DNA of 64,000 bases from Thermothelomyces thermophilus ATCC 42464 (Eukaryota; Ascomycota; Sordariomycetes; Sordariales; Chaetomiaceae). Both the position numbers and the translations under genes were made by a program. The notes beneath the pieces are model-generated. The model was not told the origin of the DNA and searched no databases. It saw nothing but the letters and a program-made list of their open reading frames with translations. The stretch spans positions 10,106,001 through 10,170,000 of the forward strand of contig NC_016472.1 in assembly GCF_000226095.1 (NCBI RefSeq). Direction: 5' to 3'. Below, one piece after another: positions 23,213-33,298 of the stretch; within the stretch, counting starts at the first letter, position 1, and each line of letters starts with the position of its first letter.

Positions 23213-24108
23213 GGCGTTTAGCGCCGATTGCGCAAGATGTAAGAAAGAAAGGTTGGTCGAGGCGCGCTTTCTGGCGATGCTCTTCCTCAGTCGTCCGAGG
23301 CTGCTCTGCAACTTTTGAGGGTTTCAGAAATCTCGTTCGTTTGTGGGCACCCAGAGAAGTGTGGCTTGACAGCTAAAACCGGGGCAGAAGCGGGTTGTTG
23401 TGGCTAGGGCGTGCAGCACGGGGGTGGGCCACTTGGTAGACAGGAGGCACGGGTGGGTACTCCGCGCTGGAATTTGTAGATGGGTACGGAGTACGGAGGA
23501 CAACAACGAGCCCAACGGCTTCCTCCGTGCCTCCAGTTCAGTTGCAGCTCGCTGTTAGCCTCTGTGTGAGACACCACTTTTGACGACTTTCAAAAGACAA
23601 CCTGTAATGCAAATTGATATTCACTCTCCATAGCTGACCGAAACACAACTTTGTTTCCCGAAGTTGCTCTTTTTCTAGCGAAGCACAAAACTTGATTCGG
23701 AACTTGGTTGCCAAATTGGCTTGTCATGGAATCTGAGCACAGGCTGATGATTCGACACCGAAATAGCGACATCCCACGCTCCCCCCACGTCGAGGCTTCC
23801 AGAGCACGCCTTCCATTCCTTAAATTGACGACAGCCCCAGTGCGCTCTTGCGTGTCTCTCGATTTTCACTTAGTCCCCTTCACTTTCGCCAGCTTTAATC
23901 AAGTCCTTTGTCAGTTGAGTGTCTCGGAGAGTTGGGAGGAGGACACCGCTACACCCCCACGGCCTTACATCTCAGCAAAGAACGCCGCCTTTATTTGCCT
24001 CTATACCCTCTATGAATGACGCTATCGCTACCGAAGAATCAAGCAAGCACGCGCACTTCCTGAACGCCAGCTGTGTCTCCTTTTCTACTTCCCCGCCCTT
24101 CAGTCTCC
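23213..24108. other. Intergenic between eIF3h start and UPF0643 stop
   Basis: About 900 bp holding the eIF3h promoter and UPF0643 3' end. An exact TACGGAGTA lies at 23,485, with a partial second copy directly after it. No gene is supported. Confidence 0.5.
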
Positions 24109-24845
24109 TCACTCGTCCCATTCTGTGATGGCCCAGTCCTCGATGCCGTCTTCGATGGTCAACTTCATGCGGTCTATCTTCCAGAAGGAGTACAAGGACC
24201 GCGCAGCACTAGCCGCCTTGCGATGAGCGGGACCAGCACCTCCTTTCGTTGCATCCTCCTGCGATCTCCAGATGCAGGTCGCCAAGTTGCGGCCCCTGGC
24301 ATCAGGACTTCCAAACCAGTACCTGCCACAAGTGTGAGCGGGTTGTCTCTGGCAAGCGCTGTGTCCTTTTGCACCTACTTCAGAAAACCACCGCTTGCAG
24401 TCGCTTCGGCATGAGCCGCCTTATCCAGCGCACCTAGCTCAGCATACACCGTCGTTGGTGGTATGCGAGAGCGAAAGGCGACAACAAAAAAGGATGTTTT
24501 CCTCCACGCGTGATTGCGTCTCCGAGCCAGTGTTCGGAGTTTCTCAATAATTTCTCCCCAGTTAAAGGTGTCGACATATGGCGCAGTGGCATAGTCCTGC
24601 CGCAGGCACCGCAGCTCAGTCAAGGCAAGGGCGAGAAGCTGGTTCTCGGTATCAAGGCTCTCGAGATCTAGAAGGTGCTCCTGCTCGTGGTACGGCGAAA
24701 CAACCAGGTATCTAGTTTGGCCAGGAGTTTCCACGACGGCCGGGACGGCGATGTCGGAAACCGCTGCCGCACCCTTTGCGTCTATATGCCGGAAGGATTG
24801 AGATTGCGCTTCAGCCACGAGGATTGGACCCTGTGTAACCGTCAT
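24109..24845 (-). CDS. UPF0643-family conserved fungal protein of unknown function
   Basis: Two exons (minus): 24845-24379 and 24322-24109, with a 56-nt GT-AG intron in phase 2; the product is 226 aa. The joined protein has features I associate with the fungal UPF0643 family (S. pombe SPAPB2B2.08 type): DYATAPYVDTFNWGEI, SFFVVAFRSRIPP, then LDKAAHAEATASGGFLK-YWFG, then GRNLATCIWRSQEDA, and an ending DGIEDWAITEWDE. No membrane segment or catalytic motif is evident, and no function is assigned to this family that I know of. The ATG at 24845 (MTVTQGP) is the first in the frame; upstream sequence stays open to a TTG at 24920, so an extra 5' exon cannot be ruled out. The gene appears intact only about 0.8 kb from a decayed pseudogene and 1.6 kb from the AT-rich block. 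Confidence 0.82.
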
Positions 24846-25674
24846 GATGGTTGGAGTGGTGGTGACCACAAGTGCTTCCGCGAGTACAGAGGGCTGGAAG
24901 AGTAGGGAGTGCGGTGGCAAGCAATACCTTGGGACAGGTAGATCGCTTGCCCTGTTGTTCTTCGTGACGACCGTTCAGAAACGACAGGCTAAGGGCAACC
25001 TGGAGGCAGCGGAGGACAGGCGGCAGAGCGTACTCTTAAAGGCTGGCCTTGGAAGCACGGGAGCGAATATCCGCTGGTGACATGCCGGCCACAAATCACG
25101 AATCTCAATCCTGCGCTCCGGTTTTGCTTTGGACCCGCCCGACAAGGTGAAGAGCAGATCTCCCGGCCGTCGTTGCTGAAACACGCGGATCGCGCCATCG
25201 GTTACAAGGGTGGTGCCATCGCCAACATCCCGGTCGTAACTCGGTCTGTCATGACTGCTAAACGCAGAGCATCGCCCTCGTTTGGAGCCCCAGGTCCCTA
25301 GTCAGTCGGAAAAGATGGTAATAAGATAAGTGAGGAATTTGGTGCCGATTGCCCCTTGGCACCGTCGCATGGAATGCCTACTCTACATTTTACGGAGCAC
25401 TTCACCTGGTGGAGAAGGCGTTTCCGGTCATAATTCTGTGTTTTAACAATTTTTTGGCCATGCATCCGACTCTTCTCGGCTTCTGCCTTTGGACAAACAG
25501 GCTGCAATATTAGCAGGTGTCTATAAACACCACATTCAATAGAAGCATTTTCGTATCGGATGGCAACATGGGATTTGTGCGATATTTGGCCACCTGTTTG
25601 CTAATCGGTGTTATTATGCAGTTGAACCAAGACACCGACTCCCGTCTTAAGATGACTTGTGCTTTAACTAGACC
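24846..25674. other. Intergenic between UPF0643 start and the carrier pseudogene
   Basis: About 830 bp with no supportable gene. The AT content begins to rise after about 25,320. It should hold the UPF0643 promoter. Confidence 0.45.
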
Positions 25675-26456
25675 TTAAAAGACCTCGTATGAACCAAGAT
25701 AAAGTCCGCTGCCGAGCGCTGCCCATGTACCACGGAGCACACCGCCGCGAAACGATCCCTGGGACCCACTCTCACGAAGAAGGCTTCGCACAACGACCAG
25801 TATATTGCCTTTGTATTCTCCATCACGCTGCGCCTCTCCGGACCTAAGCATCACCATCGTTTTTACGGCGTCTGCGGGTGTCGTTATAAATGCTGCAAGG
25901 GAACCGGAAGCAGCGGCCGCTGTTCCGGTTACCAGTCCCGTCTCAACGAGGTGACGCCTGAAGTTTCTATACGTGACTACGCCCGTCTCCTCACTTGCTG
26001 TTGGCTCGGTGTCAGTGCGTGAGCTGTTCCCTGGCCGTTGTTTCCACAGCTCAATTCGAAGGTATTCAAACACCGGGAACTGTAGCGCCGTGTACGGCAG
26101 GTTTCTTGCGACTAAACTGGGGTATCCCCTCCATGGTCTTCAGGCCAGTCCGTCCTCGCTTTTCCGTAGCATGCGCAGAGCTCGAAGCGAGGAAGACAAG
26201 CCGGGATCAGAAGAACCTGATCGTCGTACCACAAAATGCTCAATAACTTCGGCGGGAGTGGGAATGCAGCACGAAGCCATCTAGGCGCCAGCCGAGGCCA
26301 TCGCGTGGATGACTGGGGCCGGTGTTGCGGTCGGCAACGAACATCCGAAAAGGACCTTGGCAGATTCATAACTCGCAAAGAAATTGGCAGCTTTTGGTTC
26401 CGCAATGGCACTTAGTCGGTATGTTCTCAAGGGCTTGCGTGGGCCGTAGCTCACCG
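25675..26456 (-). pseudogene. Mitochondrial carrier family pseudogene (SLC25-type), 5'-truncated
   Basis: One continuous minus-strand frame reads a mitochondrial solute carrier but is broken by two in-frame stops: TAG at 26283-26281 and TGA at 26142-26140. Upstream is NFFASYESAKVLFG, then TATPAPVIHAMASAGA and the first stop. Next is a second-repeat motif PAEVIE, where the usual final Lys/Arg of Px[DE]xx[KR] is Glu. After the second stop come RNLPYTALQFPVFEYL and the intact third-repeat motif PADAVKT, ending LRGTWAALGSGLYLGSYEVF. The pattern is closest to SAM-carrier-like members; the substrate is not assignable. The first carrier repeat is missing: the frame loses similarity about where the AT-rich block begins. 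An alternative is an intact exon from 26073 used by a spliced gene, but the missing 5' third argues against this. Confidence 0.8.
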
Positions 26457-26715
26457 GCCGGAAGAGTCACGATGATCACACTTCCTATTCCTTAGGAGAG
26501 ATCTCTAAGTGCTATATATAGTACACGCCCTGCTAGCAATATATGATCCCTTGGAGTAGCATTTTATTAAGTCTAATATCGAATCTTAATTATATCTAGG
26601 GGGTATATAAGCAAGTTAACAGTAAATGCTACTATAGTACCTACCTAATAGCTAGCATTAATATATAGATTTAATATTATATATCATTACTTACTGAAAG
26701 AATTTCCTATAATAT
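26457..26715. other. Compositional boundary, AT-rich and non-coding
   Basis: The sequence shifts from mixed composition to AT-rich within about 100 bp. No gene or repeat family is recognised here. It lies directly outside the 3' tail of LINE-C. Confidence 0.6.
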
Positions 26716-26830
26716 ATTATTATTATTATTATTATTGATCCTATATTACTATATTAATAAGTATACTAGAGCCTCTCTGGTTATATATAAAGGAAACTAT
26801 ACCTAATAGCTAGATAAGAACCTCTATCTT
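26716..26830 (-). mobile_element. LINE-C, 3'-terminal fragment with (TTA)n tail (left part of a split element)
   Basis: Reverse-complement of the 3' end shared with the other LINE copies: the (TTA)n run at about 26,715-26,736 is the tail, followed by sequence matching 53,320-53,410. Similarity stops at CTCTATCTT, where Gypsy-2's LTR begins. The next bases of the LINE reappear at 46,397. The ATCTT at 26,826-26,830 is the target-site duplication of Gypsy-2. Confidence 0.85.
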
Positions 26831-27156
26831 TGTTATAGGCCTAGGCTATACCTAGGCTAGACAATACCTAGGCTTTACCTAGGCACGGAACGGACCTACC
26901 CTACCCTACTTACACACCCTATAGGCCTATAGAGCGTTCATTACTCGTTCGTAACTTGTCCGATAGATATACGGCCAAGGCCTAGTTAGGGCCCGACCTA
27001 GAGCCTAACTAGGCCCTACCTAGGTTATATATATATATATTAATAAAAAGGCACTACTCTATATAACTCTTATATTCTTCCTCTTTTTCCTCCTTAAGGT
27101 AGTTAAATAAAATATTATACGCTTATCTATGGATGCTATAAGGCTAGTATATTATA
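26831..27156 (+). repeat. Gypsy-2 5' LTR (326 bp)
   Basis: Starts TGTTATAGGCC and ends GTATATTATA. A co-linear 326-bp copy lies at 46,071-46,396, with differences mostly C/T and G/A. The expected TG...CA ends are altered to TG/TA...TA by RIP-type changes. It is flanked by ATCTT. Confidence 0.9.
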
Positions 27157-28192
27157 TTTTAATTACCTTTTATACTAAATAACTGTTTAAGGGAGTTATT
27201 AATAATATAGTTATAGTAGACTTAAGAGTATATAGGCCTTTAAGGTTACTAAAATTATAGGAGCTTATCTACTCCCTTTAAGTAGTAGTAGAATAGTAGA
27301 ATACTATAATTAATACCTTTTAGGTATCCTAAACCTAACCTATTCTAACCTCTAAGTTAGCTAGGGTACCCCTTAAAGCTTAGTAGCTATAACGAAAGCG
27401 TCTCTTAACCAGATAACCTTTTAATAGTAAAAAGGAACTCTTTATAATATAGAAGAGTATAATGGAATATATTCTTATAGCCGATAAAGATTTTATTAGC
27501 TCTAATTATAACTAATAGGTCTTTATCTAGGGAACCTTTATATACTAGGTATAGACCTAAGTTACGGCCTACTATAAATCTATAGGCCTAAAAGTTAGGT
27601 ATAACCTGACTTAGTTCTTCTAATATCTTAGGAGTATCTTCTCTAACCCTTATAAGAAGATAGTAACCTTATTAGAGCTAGAGTTCTTATAATAGAGAGA
27701 TAATAAACCATTTACTACCTTTATTATTTGATTTAAGGCTAAGCTATTAGAGGTAAGAGGCCTCCTTTAGAGTAATAAGATATACCTAATTAAATTATAA
27801 TAATACCTCTCTCTAAAACTTAAATATATAGTAATTAGATAAAGAATTCCCTAAGATAATTATATAATAGCTATTAAGAAATACTATAAGATTACTTTAG
27901 ATATCAAGGCTCTTTAGCTTAGTAATGAATATTAGTAGATATAAAGGTAGTAGATAGTATCGAAACTATAGACAGAAAAGGATATAAAAGAAGATATATT
28001 AACAATTAGAACTAACTTGTCCTATATTAACCTATAAAAGAAGGGACCTAATAAGGATAAGGTAGGAAAATATAAAGGTAATACCTTATAGATAAAATAG
28101 ATTAGTTAGGAAGTATATATAGCCTAATAGATAGTTAAAGTATATATCTAATATAGGTAGAAGGGTTACTTTATTACTAAGTATAACTTTAC
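27157..28192 (+). mobile_element. Gypsy-2 gag region, heavily mutated
   Basis: If TAG/TAA codons are tolerated, the plus strand reads a retroviral-type Gag-like protein ending in a zinc-knuckle-like segment (about 28,140-28,190) in which cysteine codons appear as tyrosine codons. No frame is open for more than a few dozen codons. The region is cut by LINE-A directly after the knuckle and resumes at 29,880. Confidence 0.7.
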
Positions 28193-29842
28193 TAGCTAGG
28201 AAATAGAGGATATAGCAGTAAGGGCCAGGGTCCCCTAGGGGTCATCCTTCTCCCCTATACTATTTATCCTTTATATAGCCTCTCTTTACCAGGCCATTCG
28301 CTAGGCTAGCCCTATAGTCAGTTTAATAGGCTTGGCTAACGATACCAACCTTCTAGCCTTTAGGAGGGCTAAGGAGGCCTATAACGGTCAGCTATAAAGG
28401 GCTTAGAAGGCCTACCTATAGTAAGCAAAGACCCGGGGTATAGCTTTTACTCTAGAAAAGTGCGAACTTATCCACTTTAACAGGGGCCAGAAATAGTGGT
28501 CGTAATCGCTAGAGCTCCTATAGCCTAGAGGGGGTACTACCACTATAGCCCCGACAAAGTCGGCTAGATTCCTAGGGGTCTAGCTAGACTAGAGGCTATA
28601 GTAGGGCCCCTATTATATAAAGGTAGCCAAGAAGCTAGAAACCTAGGAGTTTACCCTAACTAGGCTTACTATAAAGACCTAGGGCCCTAGCCTCCTATAG
28701 GTCTATAAGGTCTATACTAAGTATATCTATAATGCTCTAGCCTATAGGGCCTCGAACTTCTATAAACCTACCAAGCTAGAAGGTAAGCTAGAAGGCCCTA
28801 CTAGGAAGCTATTAAAGGCCTAATATAAGGCCCTTTAAGTAGTTACTAGGGCCTATAAGGCTACCCCTATCTAGTGCCTTGAAATAGAAGCCTAGGTACC
28901 GCCCCTTGACCTCTATCTTAATAAGAGGCTAGCCGACTTTAAAGCCAAACTCGACTAGCTACTCTTATAGACTAGAGTAGGCCTAAGGGCCTCCTAGGTC
29001 CTTATAAGGGCTCTTATCTAATAGGCCTATAATAGGCTAAGCTAAAGGTTCTAGAAGAGAAGGGCTAAGGTAAGGGGCTAAGAGCTAAAGCCTATAGCCT
29101 TAGAGGTAGTAAGGTCAATAGTCTAGTAATAGGTTTAAGAGGGCTATAGAAGGGGTCTACCCCCCCTATAAGCCCTATAGAGGAGGCTATAGGCTATAAA
29201 ACTAGCTATAGTAGCTAGCTAGAGCAATTATTAGAAGGCCGACTAAGCTAGTAAGAAGATATAGTATATATTAGATAAGGACCCCCTATACCTAGTTTTT
29301 ATAAGGGAAAGCCTATAAAGGTACTAGGGCCTAATAAAGGCCTAGAGCTCTCTATTAGTATAGGCCTATATAGGGGCTATTAGCCTTCATAATTTCCCAT
29401 TTAGGGTTTAAGTCCTAGGGGTTAGTACCCCTTACTATACCTATAGCTAGGGAAGGGAGACTATTAAGCACCTAGTCGTATAGTGCCTAAACCTATTAAG
29501 AAGCCGAACGTAGGAACCCTAGGAGATATGGTCGTAAAGGGACCTAGACCTCGTTTTACAGGGTATAGGGGCCTATAACTATCGCTTAGTAAGGAGGATT
29601 CTATAGTAGCTAATAGACCTAGGGAGGCTCCTGGAATACTGCCTTATAAGGAGGCTAGACCGGGAGGTAAGGCTTCTATAGGGCCATTCTAGCTACTTCT
29701 CCTTTTCTTTATAGTATATTAGTATTCTAGATTAGGCGTTAAAGGCGAGATAGAGGTTTTTATCTGGCCTATTAGGTATAGTTTCCTTTGTATATATAAT
29801 TAGAGAGGCTATAGCATGCCTATTAGTATAATAGTATAGGAC

Positions 29843-29879
<37 letters not shown>
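28193..29879 (+). mobile_element. LINE-A, 5'-truncated Tad1-like LINE with (TAA)n tail
   Basis: Flanked by exact 14-bp duplications AAGTATAACTTTAC at 28,179-28,192 and 29,880-29,893, and ending in a (TAA)n tail (about 29,842-29,879). The body matches LINE-B from about 36,830 onward: a reverse-transcriptase segment with FSPILFILYIASL and GFADDTN-like codons (28,240-28,350), then the C-terminal region. It is broken by many TAG stops. Truncation at the 5' end and a variable TSD are typical of target-primed reverse transcription. Confidence 0.9.
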
Positions 29880-29881
<2 letters not shown>

Positions 29882-32800
29882 GTATAACTTTACCTTTACT
29901 TTAAGGCTAGTATAGTAGAACTAGTTAAGAACTAATATTAATACCTTAGAGGCTAAGGAATAGAAGGGAGATAATAACCTATCTAATAAAGAAGATAGGG
30001 AATAGGGAAAAGAGTAGCCCCTAAGTAAAGTCTTATAAAGGGGCTAAAAGATTATAATTACCTAGAGGACAAGTTTATAAAGATTAGTAAAAGAATAGAT
30101 AGACCTCGATTCCTTATTCTAATCTTCCTTAACTCTATTAGCTTTATAAACGCTTAAATGGATAGTAAATGTTCTAGCTATAGCGCTATTAATAAGAGAA
30201 TATATTAGAAGCTTAGAATTAAGTAAATTAGTTTACCTACTATATATACCTTTAGAACTATAACTAGGTTATAACTAGACTAGAAGATCACTTAGATAGC
30301 CTATATTATAATAGATATTGATAGCTAGGAGAGCTAGGCTATATTCTATATAGTCCTAGGACTTATATATAACGTTATATTAGGCCTCCTATAGATAGAA
30401 TACTAGGAAGTTATATTAGATATATATATAGGTATTCTTAGGATTAGAATATAACTAAGACTACTTATCTATAAGATCTCTTTATAGCTAAGATAGATAA
30501 GAATCTCCTAAATTATAGGTATAGTCTTTATAGATATAGTATAGAAGGTATAGAAAAAGAAGACTTCTAATACCTTCCTAGTTATCAGTATCTAAGAAAT
30601 AATAACTATCCTAGAATTAAGATACTAATTTAACAAGGATAGTATAAGAAATAGAGTACCTAATCTAAGCCTAATATAGAGTTAGAGGTTAACTTACTAG
30701 ATAAACTTTATAACTTTATTATCCTCTTTAATAAGGAGAAAGCTAATAGACTTCCCTTATATTATAGTATAGCCGATTACTATATTAAATTGAAACAAGG
30801 CCTAGATAGAAAGATTCCTAAACTTCCTTAAAGGCCTCTTTATAATATATTATAAGACTATTTATTAGAAGTCTAAAAGTAAGTTATTAACTTACTAGAT
30901 AAGGGATAGATCTAAGCTAGCTCCTCTCTAGCTACTGCCTTCATTTTCTTAGTAAAGAAAGTAGATAGAGAATAGAGGTTCTATATTAACTATCAGGCCC
31001 TAAATAAAATTATAAAGTAAGATTAGTACCCCCTTCTACTTATTAAGGAGATACTTTACTCTTTAGCTAGAGTTAACTAGTTTATAAAGCTTAATATCTA
31101 GGTAGCCTTCTACTATATCTAGATTATAAAAGGCTATAAGTATTAAATAGTATTTTAGACCTAGTTTAACCTCTTTAAGTGGCTTATCTATCCCTTTAGA
31201 CTTATAAATATACTTATAACCTTTTAATAATATATTAATGATACTCCAGGCCTAATATTCAAAGACTTTATAATAGTATATCTTAATAATATCTTAATCT
31301 ATACTTTAGATAATAAGAAAGATTATATAAGATAAGTAAGGGATATACTCTAAAGGCTATAGAAAGTAAGACTTATACTGGATCTTAAGAAGTATATATT
31401 TACCATAAAAGAAGTTAAATACCTTGACTATATTATAGAGATAGGGGCCTAGATTTACCTAGACCCTAAAAAGCTAGCTACTATCTATAAGTAAGAGATA
31501 TTATAGAAGGTTTAGAGAATATAGAGTTTCCTAGGGTTTATAAACTTCTATTAAGACTTTATTCCTAACTTCTCTAAGTTAAATATACCCCTAATATAAT
31601 TAACTCATAAGAATACCCTATTTTAATAAAGGACTAAGGAATAAGAGGCCTTTAAAGCTCTTAAGATAGCTTTTATATTAAAACCTATCTTAGCATAATA
31701 GGATCTTAAATAAGAGATAATACTTAAGGTAGATTGCTCTAAGATAATATTAGGAAGGTACTTATCCTAATAAGGAGAAGATAAGGTCTTATATCTTATA
31801 GCCTATTATTCTATAAAACTATCCCTAGTTAAATAGAAATATATAATTCATAATAAAGAACTACTTATAATTATCTAATATCTAAAGGTATAATTATCTA
31901 AGCTTTATGATATTATTACCTCCTTTTAGATCCTAACTAACTATAAAAACCTTAAATACTTCTCTTAGCCTTATTTAATTAGTAAATAATAAGCTTAATA
32001 AGCCGAAATACTTTCCCTCTTTAACTTTAAACTTTATTATTAACTAGGATTATAAGCTTCTTATCTAGATACCTTATCTTACTATAAATAAGATTACCCT
32101 AAGGATATATAGTATATAGTATAACTCCTCCCTACTATCTAAATGGATATAATAGGTACCTTGACATTACCTAAAGTATCCTATCTACTAAAGGGGAGTA
32201 TTATTTTCGTAGATAGATAGCTTATAGCCTTATAAGATAAGGGAGTTATTAAGGATAAACATTATATATATTAGCTCTAGGCTATCTAAGACAAGGCCTA
32301 GAAATTTCTAAAGGAGGTAAACGTAGTATAGACCTAGATTATAGATTACTCCCTTAATATATAAGGTACCCTTTAGTTCTAAGGTAGACTCTAGCTTTCC
32401 ATATAAGAGCCGCTTATAACTATTATTCTTTAATATATCTATAACTCTCTTATATTAGGCTACCTAGGGAGGAATAGGTTATTTAAAATGCTCTAATAGG
32501 ACTACTATTAAGACTTTATATCCTTAGATATAAAGAGATTTATAAGAAACTATTATATATATTAAAGGGCTAAGGTTTTATATTAACTATAATAAAGACT
32601 CCTCTAGCCCTTACCTATTATTAACTACTTCTAGAAACAGATTTCTATTGATTTTATAGTTAATTTCTCTATATAAGATAAGAATTTACCCTAGTACTTT
32701 ATAGTAATTACTAACTAGCTATTAAAGTATATCTAACTTAAAGCTATATTCTTAATAAGGGCTAAGATATATATACTCTGGTTCTAGGATATATAGTAGC

Positions 32801-33050
32801 GGTTTTATAGATTTCTAATATGAATTATTACTAATTATAGTTCGGACTAGCTTAGCTAGTTTTAGACTACTCTCTATAAGACTATTAGAATTAAATAGCT
32901 ACTATTGATAGCCTATTACCTATGGATAGATAGAGGTATAGAATATATAAATTAGGAGGTATAAATTATCCTATAGATTATAAGATCCTTTACCTAGTAT
33001 AACTAGCCTAAATATTTACCTATATACTAGCTTACAATTAATAACTATAA
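29880..33050 (+). mobile_element. Gypsy-2 pol region (protease, RT, RNase H, integrase), decayed
   Basis: Continues the gag frame after LINE-A. Reading through stops gives an Ty3/gypsy order: protease-like part (about 30,060-30,600), reverse transcriptase (about 30,930-31,330, with FLVKK and a YLNNILIY-type catalytic box in which the Asp codons read Asn), RNase H (about 31,620-32,000), and integrase core (about 32,620-33,000, with ISIDFIVNF). It is inactive. Confidence 0.78.
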
Positions 33051-33283
33051 CTAACCTACCTTATACCCTACTTATCCTACCTACCCTATACCTAGCCGAC
33101 CTACCCTACACCTTATCTTCCTAACCGACCTACCCTATACTAACCTACCTTATACCTAGCCAACCTACCCTATACCCTATCCTTCTAACCGACCTATCCT
33201 ACACCCTACCTAGCCGACCTACTCTATACCTAGCCGACCTACCTTACACCTATCCTAACTAACCTACCCTATACCTAGCCGAC
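33051..33283 (+). repeat. Degenerate ~20-bp minisatellite
   Basis: About ten imperfect repeats of a unit like CTACCCTATACCTAGCCGAC lie between the Gypsy-2 integrase remnant and the 5' end of LINE-B. They could belong to Gypsy-2's integrase-to-LTR region or to an extended LINE leader; LINE-E lacks them. Confidence 0.8.
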
Positions 33284-33298
33284 TAGAAATTGCTAAGA

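Noticed and set aside
22586-23311. eIF3h start at 23311
   Set aside because: The codon is TTG and the extension is not typical of the family; ATG at 23212 fits.
33051-33283. Possible CRISPR-like array
   Set aside because: Repeats are adjacent without unique spacers and the genome is eukaryotic; this is a minisatellite.
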